Assembly: GCA_014238945.1 (NCBI GenBank)
Contig: JABAAB010000089.1
Location: 20,492 to 84,491 of the forward strand
Direction of reading: 5' to 3'
DNA from: Lysobacterales bacterium
GTDB lineage: Bacteria; Pseudomonadota; Gammaproteobacteria; Xanthomonadales; SZUA-36
DNA length: 64,000 bases
Shown: in pieces, positions 8,632-16,300 of the stretch
How the letters are laid out: every line of letters begins with the position of its first letter
How positions within the stretch are numbered: the first letter of the stretch is position 1
Made by a program: the position numbers and the translations under genes
Notes under the pieces: model-generated
The model's input: the letters and a program-made list of their open reading frames with translations, nothing else
Told to the model about the DNA's origin: nothing
Databases searched by the model: none

Positions 8632-9944
8632 CAGCGACTCTTCGCCCCATTTTCGGGCGAAACAGAGCGTTTGCCTTTTCCACCCCCACTATCATAATCT
8701 TCAGCTGCCTGCTCATGACCCTGCCGAAGTCCCATGCCATGACCGAAACAAACTATACCAACGTGATTGATCTCCTGACGGCATTTTCAGGGAAGAGTGT
8801 CTCGCAATACGAGCCGTACTTCCGGTACACGGAGCAGGGAAAAATCGTCAGTGTTGAAATCCACGCGGTGGGAAACGAAAGCACCACCGCCCGCTACACC
8901 GATGAGCCGGAACCCTGGAAACAGGTCAACAATATATTACGGATCAGGACCGCAGATGGATTCGAGGGCGTATCCGGTGTCGACACCTATTATGCGGGAA
9001 CATTCAGCGACGACCACCTGCTGGAACTGAAGGGTGCCGCCGCCGACCTCATGGCCCTGAAGACGCTGGACCCCGTCGAGGCCCGGGCAATACTCACCCA
9101 GGCGCAGCCGGGGTTGAGCGACGAGGCGTACGCGAGCATCGACATTGCCCTGTGGGACCTTGCAGCGCGCAAGGCCGGTCTCCCTTTGCATGAATTACTG
9201 GGCTCCAGACGGGCTGAGATTGAACCCTACGCGAGCCTCCCCTTCTACGACACCCTTCCCGAATATATTACGGGCGTCACGGAATACGCAAAACTCGGCT
9301 TCAGGACCTTCAAGTTTCACGTCTGGGGACAATTCGAAAAGGACGCCCAGTTGATCCACGAAATCGAACGAACCTTTGCGGACAAACCCTATCGTTTCAT
9401 GATCGATTTCGAGTACGCCTATGATCTTGAAAGCGCCCGCACACTTGGTGAAATGACCAATGAGACGGTGTTCATCTGGTTCGAGGCACCCATTGATGAC
9501 ACGCTGTTAGAGCAATACGCAGAGCTCAGAAGCACGCTTGCCATGTCGATAATTCCGGCTGGCTACGACAACCATTCCGCTGAATTCATCCGAAGGGGTA
9601 TCGAAAAAGGGTCCTGGGATGCGGGCAGGTTCGACGTTACGGTTGTCGGTGGCTTGTCGACGGCGCTCGAACTCATGATCATTACCAACAACGCTAAACT
9701 GCCAATTGAAATTCAAAGCTGGGGCCACTCGTTGGCCCAGGTCGCCAATCTCCACCTGATGCTGGCCAATGAACTAACAACCTACTTCGAAGCGCCGATG
9801 CCAAAAAAGGCCTTTGAGTTCGGCATGAGGAACGGCAATTTGCTCGACCAGGGGCAAATAGTTGCGCCAAAAGCACCGGGACTCGGTATCGAAGTGGACT
9901 GGGATCGTTTGCAGACGGCAGATTTCTACATCATGTCGAGATAG
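8628..9944 (+). CDS. Enolase-superfamily (mandelate racemase/MLE-like) protein with altered active site
   Basis: A 438-residue protein with an N-terminal hydrophobic stretch (residues ~19-37, ending SHA) suggesting export or anchoring, which is unusual for this superfamily. The capping domain and barrel are visible (LTQAQPGLSDEAYASIDIALWDLAARKAGLPLHELLG region). The KxK motif is K229-F-H231. Metal ligand one is Asp260 (MIDFE) and two is Glu286 (FEAP). The third ligand, usually Glu in a GE motif, is replaced (AGYDN, residues 311-315). Substrate binding or catalysis is therefore likely changed. The start is a GTG overlapping the stop of the SpdH-like gene, showing translational coupling. Confidence 0.8.
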   Translation: MTATLRPIFGRNRAFAFSTPTIIIFSCLLMTLPKSHAMTETNYTNVIDLLTAFSGKSVSQYEPYFRYTEQGKIVSVEIHAVGNESTTARYTDEPEPWKQVNNILRIRTADGFEGVSGVDTYYAGTFSDDHLLELKGAAADLMALKTLDPVEARAILTQAQPGLSDEAYASIDIALWDLAARKAGLPLHELLGSRRAEIEPYASLPFYDTLPEYITGVTEYAKLGFRTFKFHVWGQFEKDAQLIHEIERTFADKPYRFMIDFEYAYDLESARTLGEMTNETVFIWFEAPIDDTLLEQYAELRSTLAMSIIPAGYDNHSAEFIRRGIEKGSWDAGRFDVTVVGGLSTALELMIITNNAKLPIEIQSWGHSLAQVANLHLMLANELTTYFEAPMPKKAFEFGMRNGNLLDQGQIVAPKAPGLGIEVDWDRLQTADFYIMSR

Positions 9945-10080
9945 GGTACGCCACAACCCAGCCCCCTTGTTTATTCTTGCTGGGCTTCAAACCCGCTGAC
10001 AAACACCTTATCTGTAGACTCACGCTGGCCAATAGCGCCAAATCCAGTTTCTTCAGAGTCCCCACATTTGAGGAATATAC

Positions 10081-10122
10081 CACTGACTTCACTTGTATCT
10101 GCTAATTGGGTACTCTTGTATC
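10081..10122 (+). promoter_or_regulatory. Upstream element, copy 2, with direct repeat CTTGTATC
   Basis: This copy matches 6672-6711. It also contains CTTGTATC twice, at 10092-10099 and 10115-10122, a 23-base spacing (about two helical turns). In copy 1 the equivalents are CTTGTGTC and CTTATAGC. The layout suits a dimeric regulator binding tandem half-sites, but the regulator is unknown. Confidence 0.5.
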
Positions 10123-10147
10123 AGCCTCGGTCAAGAATAATTAATAA

Positions 10148-11050
10148 ATGTCCCTGTTCAATGAACTCAAACGTCGCAATGTATTCAAGGTAGCTATCGC
10201 CTACATCGTGGTGGCCTGGCTGGTGATGCAGGTCGCGGACGTGGTAGTGAACAACATCGAGGCACCGGGCTGGGTGTTCCAGGTATTACTGCTGTTCCTG
10301 GCATTGGGACTTCCTTTTGCGATCATTTTCGCCTGGGCATTCGAGATGACCCCGGACGGGTTGAAACGTGAACACGAGGTGGACCGCTCACAGTCGATCA
10401 CCGGGGATACCGGCCGCAAACTGGATTTCACCATCATCGGGGTGCTGGTGCTGGCGCTGGGCTATTTTGCCTGGGACAAGTTCGTGCTGTCCGTAGACCG
10501 TGAAGCAGCACTGGTCGAAGCCGCACGACAGGAAGTCAGCGCGCAGGTAGCTAGCGAGGAAGCGGAGAAACCGCAGACGACGGAATCCGGCCAGTCCATA
10601 GCGGTGCTGCCCTTTGTCAATATGAGTTCCGATACCGAGCAGGAATATTTCTCCGATGGTTTGTCCGAGGAATTGCTGAACCTGTTGGCCAAGATCCCCG
10701 AATTGCGCGTGACCTCTCGATCATCGGCTTTTTCATATAAAGGCAAGGATTTCAAGATCGCCGACGTGGGCCGTGAACTGGGCGTGGCACACGTGCTGGA
10801 AGGCAGTGTCCGCAAGGCCGGCAACCAGGTGCGCATCACGGCCCAGTTGATCGAGGTGGAAAACGACACGCACCTGTGGTCTGAGACCTACGACCGTTCA
10901 CTGGACAATATTTTTGCGATACAGGATGAGATCTCAAGCGCGGTGGTCGATCCCCTGAAAATCACCCTGCTCGGTGAAACACCGGTGGTAACAGAAACCG
11001 ACCCGCGCTGGAACACCCTCCTCGACAAAATGGGACTGCCACATGAATGA
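10148..11050 (+). CDS. TolB/FlgO-like membrane protein lacking its TPR region
   Basis: A 300-residue protein. Residues 1-~25 form the FNELKRRNVFKVAIAYIVVAW membrane start, with further hydrophobic segments near 40-65 and 95-110. Residues ~145-275 are the FlgO/TolB-like domain (SIAVLPFVNMSSD, EYFSDGLSEELLNLL, VLEGSVRKAGNQVRITAQLI). Relatives usually continue with several hundred residues of TPRs and end with a DPRW..LL.K.GL tail. Here the ITLLGE that closes the FlgO domain runs straight into TDPRWNTLLDKMGL, so the TPR block has been cut out in frame. It overlaps the DUF4212 gene by 8 bases. Whether the remnant functions is unknown. Confidence 0.8.
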   Translation: MSLFNELKRRNVFKVAIAYIVVAWLVMQVADVVVNNIEAPGWVFQVLLLFLALGLPFAIIFAWAFEMTPDGLKREHEVDRSQSITGDTGRKLDFTIIGVLVLALGYFAWDKFVLSVDREAALVEAARQEVSAQVASEEAEKPQTTESGQSIAVLPFVNMSSDTEQEYFSDGLSEELLNLLAKIPELRVTSRSSAFSYKGKDFKIADVGRELGVAHVLEGSVRKAGNQVRITAQLIEVENDTHLWSETYDRSLDNIFAIQDEISSAVVDPLKITLLGETPVVTETDPRWNTLLDKMGLPHE

Positions 11051-11303
11051 AGCACAGAAAAGATCGGCCTACTGGAAAGCCAACCTGAGACTGGTCGGGC
11101 AATGCCTGGTCGTTTGGTTCGTGGTCTCCTACGGCTTTGGCATCATCCTGCTTGAACCGTTGAACCAGTTCAGACTGGGGGGGTACAAGCTGGGTTTCTG
11201 GTTTGCCCAGCAGGGTTCGATCTTCGTGTTTGTTGCGCTGATCTTCTTCTACGCACGGCAGATGAACAAGCTCGATAAACAGTTCGACGTGGACGAAGAA
11301 TAA
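11043..11303 (+). CDS. DUF4212 small subunit of sodium/solute symporter
   Basis: An 86-residue protein with two membrane helices (residues ~20-40 and ~55-72), beginning MNEAQKRSAYWKANLRL, the DUF4212 signature. Family members are always followed by a VC_2705-type symporter, as here (the stop and next start overlap as TAATG). It is probably required for assembly or function of that carrier in the inner membrane. It also overlaps the truncated TolB-like gene. Confidence 0.92.
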   Translation: MNEAQKRSAYWKANLRLVGQCLVVWFVVSYGFGIILLEPLNQFRLGGYKLGFWFAQQGSIFVFVALIFFYARQMNKLDKQFDVDEE

Positions 11304-13084
11304 TGGATCTCCAGACCATGACCTACTGGGTGGTTGGTGCCACCTTCGCCCTGTACATCGGTATTGCCATCTGGACCAAGGCTTCCAGTACACAGGAATT
11401 CTATGTGGCCGGCGGTCATGTACACCCCATTGCCAACGGTATGGCGACCGCCGCCGACTGGATGTCCGCCGCCTCGTTTATTTCGATGGCCGGGCTGATT
11501 GCCTTTTTGGGCTACGACGCCTCGGTCTACCTGATGGGCTGGACCGGTGGTTACGTGCTGCTGGCACTCCTGCTCGCACCGTACCTGCGCAAGTTCGGCA
11601 AGTTCACGGTACCCGAGTTCATCGGTGAACGTTTCTATTCCAAGGCGGCCCGTTTCGTGGCCGTTTTCTGCCTGATCATTGCCTCGATCACCTATGTTAT
11701 CGGCCAGATGAAAGGTGTGGGTGTGGCTTTCGGCCGTTTCCTGGAAGTTGATTTTGAAGTCGGTGTGGCCGTCGGTATGGCCATCGTGTTTGTTTACGCC
11801 GTATTCGGTGGCATGCGTGGCATCACCTATACGCAGATCGCCCAATATTGTGTGCTGATCTTCGCCTACACGGTACCGGCGATCTTCATCGCCCTGAACC
11901 TGACTGGTAACCCGATACCACAATTGGGTCTCGGCAGCAGTATGGCTGACGGTTCCGGTATGGCCCTGCTCGACAAGCTCGACCAGGTGGTGACCGGATT
12001 GGGATTTGCGGCTTTTACCGAGCAAAAGGGAACTTCGCTGAACATCTTCCTGCTCACAGCCTCGCTGATGATCGGAACGGCAGGACTGCCGCACGTCATC
12101 GTGCGTTTTTTCACGGTGCCCAAGGTCTCCGATGCCCGTGTATCAGCAGGCTGGGCACTGGTGTTTATCGCCATCCTGTACACCACCGCGCCCGCAGTCG
12201 GAGCAATGGCACGTCTGAATCTTATGGATACCATCCAGACGGGTGAAGTGGGTACACCAGACGGAAACCTGGCCTACGCCGAACGACCTGAATGGTTCAA
12301 AAACTGGGAAACCACCGGTCTGTTGAAATTCGAAGACAAGAACGGCGATGGCCGTATCCAGTATTACAACGAAGCCAACCAAGCATTTGCTGAGCAGGCA
12401 GAACAATATGGCTGGAAAGGCAACGAGATGATTACCGTTGACCGGGACATCATGGTATTGGCCAATCCCGAGATTGCCCGTCTGCCCAACTGGGTCATTG
12501 CACTGGTGGCTGCAGGCGGATTGGCAGCCGCCCTGTCCACCGCCGCCGGCCTGTTGCTGGCCATTTCATCGGCCATCTCACACGACCTGCTCAAGGGTAT
12601 GATCGCACCGGATATTTCCGAGAAAAAGGAACTGCTGGCCAGTCGCATTGCCATGGCCGGTGCCATCGCTGTGGCCGGCTACCTCGGTATGAATCCGCCC
12701 GGCTTTGCCGCCCAGGTGGTGGCATTGGCCTTCGGGCTGGCGGCATCCTCCCTGTTCCCGGCCCTGATGCTGGGTATATTTGACAAGCGCATGAACCGCA
12801 CCGGTGCCATTGCCGGTATGTTGACCGGTGTGGGCTCCACGGTGATGTACATCGTCTGGTTCAAAGGCTGGTTCTTTATCAAGGGCACCGAGTTCGCCGC
12901 CAACACCCCGGACAACTGGTTCATGGGTATATCCACCGAAGCCTTCGGTGCGGTGGGTGCATTGCTGAATTTCACTGTTGCGATCGTCGTTTCCCGTATG
13001 ACCGCCGCCCCGCCGGAAAACATCCAGCAATTGGTGGAAGACATTCGGGTACCCAGGGGCGCTGGGGCTGCGACCGGCCACTAA
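11303..13084 (+). CDS. VC_2705-family sodium/solute symporter large subunit
   Basis: A 593-residue inner-membrane protein of the sodium:solute symporter (SSS) family, related to acetate permease ActP, with about 13 hydrophobic segments. Early motifs are FYVAGGHVHPIANGMATAADWMSAASF (~30-57), YTQIAQYCVLIFAYTVPA (~185-205) and the sodium-site region LAAALSTAAGLLLAISSAISHD (~410-430). A hydrophilic insert at ~310-380, with DKNGDGRIQYYNEANQAF, resembles a calcium-binding EF-hand-like loop, which is usual in this subfamily. It imports a small organic anion, probably acetate or similar, with sodium. It forms an operon with the DUF4212 gene. Confidence 0.92.
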   Translation: MDLQTMTYWVVGATFALYIGIAIWTKASSTQEFYVAGGHVHPIANGMATAADWMSAASFISMAGLIAFLGYDASVYLMGWTGGYVLLALLLAPYLRKFGKFTVPEFIGERFYSKAARFVAVFCLIIASITYVIGQMKGVGVAFGRFLEVDFEVGVAVGMAIVFVYAVFGGMRGITYTQIAQYCVLIFAYTVPAIFIALNLTGNPIPQLGLGSSMADGSGMALLDKLDQVVTGLGFAAFTEQKGTSLNIFLLTASLMIGTAGLPHVIVRFFTVPKVSDARVSAGWALVFIAILYTTAPAVGAMARLNLMDTIQTGEVGTPDGNLAYAERPEWFKNWETTGLLKFEDKNGDGRIQYYNEANQAFAEQAEQYGWKGNEMITVDRDIMVLANPEIARLPNWVIALVAAGGLAAALSTAAGLLLAISSAISHDLLKGMIAPDISEKKELLASRIAMAGAIAVAGYLGMNPPGFAAQVVALAFGLAASSLFPALMLGIFDKRMNRTGAIAGMLTGVGSTVMYIVWFKGWFFIKGTEFAANTPDNWFMGISTEAFGAVGALLNFTVAIVVSRMTAAPPENIQQLVEDIRVPRGAGAATGH

Positions 13085-13142
13085 TTGCAAGAACAGAGCA
13101 CCTGTCAATGGCTCCGGGTGCAACCTGACACACGAATTTTAG

Positions 13143-13155
13143 TCGCAATTTGCGA
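13143..13155. promoter_or_regulatory. Palindrome TCGCAATTTGCGA, candidate enhancer (UAS) site
   Basis: This is a perfect inverted repeat, TCGCAA-T-TTGCGA, centred ~100 bases upstream of the -24 element of the sigma-54 promoter at 13249. The same sequence, followed by the same AATCAT, recurs upstream of the other sigma-54 promoter at 27980-27995. Its place and symmetry fit an enhancer-binding-protein site. Confidence 0.6.
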
Positions 13156-13223
13156 AATCATATTTTCAGTCTGCAACTCTTACCCTGCCAAAAGTCCCTC
13201 TTGAATCGCTTCTCATTGTATCT

Positions 13224-13249
13224 ATTGGTTTTTAACAACTGAAACCAAT
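13224..13249. repeat. Inverted repeat touching the -24 element
   Basis: ATTGGTTT (13224-13231) and AAACCAAT (13242-13249) are perfect inverted arms around a 10-base loop. The right arm touches the T of the -24 TGG, so a protein bound here would occlude or contact the sigma-54 polymerase. Confidence 0.45.
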
Positions 13250-13264
13250 GGCATACAGATTGCA
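13249..13264 (+). promoter_or_regulatory. Sigma-54 promoter of the metallopeptidase gene
   Basis: TGGCATACAGATTGCA fits the -24/-12 consensus TGGCAC-N5-TTGCA, with GG and GC exactly 12 bases apart. Transcription should start near 13275. This rules out the ATG at 13264, which lies inside the -12 element, as translation start. Confidence 0.8.
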
Positions 13265-13308
13265 TGGTATTGTGGAGAACTACCATTCCATCAGAGGGAC
13301 TCAAGACC

Positions 13309-16300
13309 ATGCAAGCCGAGAAAAATGCAGAGCAAAACCGTGAATTCGTGCAACGGACACGACCTGTCGAGATGACCGTTGCCTGCGCCACAAGCCATCC
13401 GGGACACGACGCCAGGCGCCAAATAAGTATACCGCCTGCCCGGTCAGGTTATTTCTCTCCTCTGTTTGAGCGATTAAACCGCACACATCGGCAAAATCGC
13501 AGTTGCTACGGGTTGAAGTTCCTGTTTCTCATGACAATTTTTAGCGGGACACTCCAGGCCCAGGTAGAACCTGACCGATCGGGTCTTGGACAGGCCGGGT
13601 TTCGGGTGAGTGAATTGAATATTCACAATGACTTCCGCCTGCCCGGTGAGCTTCCAGACCAGGCGGCACCTGCTGCCAGGACGGATCTCGCAGTTTTGGG
13701 GTTGTCCCCCAATTCAGGACGGGTTGATGTCCGAGGTGGCCGGTGGGCCAACCTGATGATGTCCGAACCCCTGCTCCCCGGTCAAGGCAAAGGCAATAGG
13801 CTGGGCTGGGCCAACCTGGGCAAGAAAGAGCCAGTGAATGACGCTGAACTTGCAAAAGCGGCCTCGGAGGCCTTCCGTGGGTTTGTTCACGCTGCCAACA
13901 GAGAGTTTCGAATCGACTTGGCTGAACTTGCAAACCCCGGCAAAGTCACCTTGCATGAGAATGGCCAAACAATACAGATCTATGTACCACGCGTCCATAA
14001 GGGTGTATCGGTACGCGACAGCTATCTCACAGCGACCATCAAGCATGGCAACATGACTGTCTTCGGGGCAAATAACTGGGGTGACATCAACATCTCCGTG
14101 GTACCGACAATCTCCAAAGGTGCTGCTCTCGAAGCAATCCAGTCTCATGTGGGTTCTTATACGATCAACGGTAGCTGGCGTTCGAGCGAATTGCAGCTGA
14201 TCCCGCTCGCCCGGGGTAAAAACCCAAAGGCCGTGTCATTTGGAAAAGGATATGACTATAGCCTGGCCTGGGTCATTCGACCGGATTTTGACGGTGAACA
14301 GAGACATTTCGAAGCGCTGGTCGATGCCCATACCGGTCAACTGCTTTCCTTTGAAGACACCAATCAGTACGTGGCCACCCAACGCAATGCCAACGGCGGT
14401 GTTCTGCCCGTTTCAAATGACGGCGTGTCCCCGGACGGTATTGAGCACCCTGGTTGGCCAATGCCCTTTGAAGTTGTAACCACTCCGGGTGGCCCGGTCA
14501 CCACCGACAGTGGCGGCAACCTGCCAGCCCCGGTCGACGGCAACATCACCTCACATCTCTCCGGTCCGTACGTCAACATCAACGACAACTGTGGTGCGAT
14601 CTCGCTGACCTCCTCGGGTGATATCGACTTTGGCAGTTCAACTGGCACAGACTGTGTTACACCCGGTTTTGGCGGTGCAGGCAATACCCATGCCTCGCGC
14701 ACTGGCTTCCACGAGCTGAATCGCATCATAGAGATGGGCCGCAGTCATCTACCTTCCAACACCTGGCTGCAACAGACACTTACTTCCAATATGAACATCA
14801 ACCAGTCCTGCAACGCCTTCTGGGGTGGTGGGACGGTGAACTTTTACCGATCCGGCAGCGGCTGCGCCAACACGGGTGAACTGGCCGGTGTCTTTGACCA
14901 TGAATGGGGTCACGGGCTGGATGACAACGATGCCATACCGTCGATCGCAGGTCCCTCCGGGGAAGGGATCGCCGATGTTTATTCTGCCCTGAGACTCAAC
15001 GCGTCCTGCATGGGCCGTAATTTCACCAGCAACAACTGCAGCGGCTTCGGTGACCCCTGCCTTGCCTGTACTGGAGTACGTGATATCGACTACCTGAAAA
15101 GGGCATCCGGCCAGCCTCATGATTACAGCTGGTCCAATGCCAATTGCGGTGGCTCGGTCCACTGTACCGGAGCAGTCTACTCTGAAGCCATCTGGTCGCT
15201 CTGGAAACGCAAACTACAGGCCCCGCCATACAACCTGGATGAGCACACCGCCCATGAAATCGTCACCCGCTTGACCTTCATCGGCGGTGGCAACACAGGC
15301 ACTTGGTACTCCGGCAGTCCGCCAAACGGTGGCTGCGCCGCCACCAGCGGGTACATGAATTACCTGGCTGCTGACGACGATAACGGCGACCTCAGTGATG
15401 GCACACCGCACATGCAGGCCATCTTTGATGCATTTAACGACCAGGAGATCGCATGTACCACACCGGTGGTCCAGGACTCAGGTTGTGCTGGCAGTCCGGT
15501 AACAGCACCCGTGGTAGTTGCGAACCCGTTTGACAAGTCTGCAATGCTTTCATGGGGTCCCGTTGCAGGAACGAGCAGTTATGAAGTCTTCCGTACCGAT
15601 GGAGTTTTTGGTTGTGATTTCGGCAAGACCCGGGTCGGTCATACCACCGGCACCTCGTTCACTGATGATGGGCTGCAGAATGGCCGGGATTACTTTTACG
15701 TGGTGATACCCAAGGGAGGCTCCTCAGCATGCTTTGGACCCGCTTCAAGTTGTACAATGGTCAGCCCCGCAGCCGGTCCCAATGTGGACATCGACCCCGC
15801 TTCAAGCACACTTGCGACGCTTACCGGTGACGGCGACACGTTCATCGATAACTGTGAAGACGCAACACTTACATTTGATGTCAACAATACCGGCCTGGGC
15901 AGCCTGACGAATGTGCGCATAACCAGCGTAACATCAAGCTCTCACCCGGCAACCATCATCAACACCACTTTCCCGGCCGCAGTATCACCCTCGACTCTGG
16001 CGCAGGGGGCCACCGGATCAGGTAGTTTCGACTTCACCGCCGCGGGGCTGGTCTTCGGCGATACGCTGGTCTTCGAAGTAACTGTGACCAGTGACGAGAT
16101 CTTCCCGGGTGTCAAGACCCGGACCCTGACCCTCACCGATGCTGAGAGCGATGTTCAGGCTTTGAGCAGCAAAACCTGGGATTTTGAATCCGGTATGGAT
16201 GGCTGGACCCTGATTGATGGTACCTTCAACCAAACCACTGCAGGTGGTGGAGCCAATGGCAGTTCCGGCTACCTGGCTTCCTCGGCCTTGATCGACGAAC

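Noticed and set aside
13264..13308. Upstream ATG at 13264 as start of the metallopeptidase
   Set aside because: It lies in the -12 element of the sigma-54 promoter, before the transcript begins.
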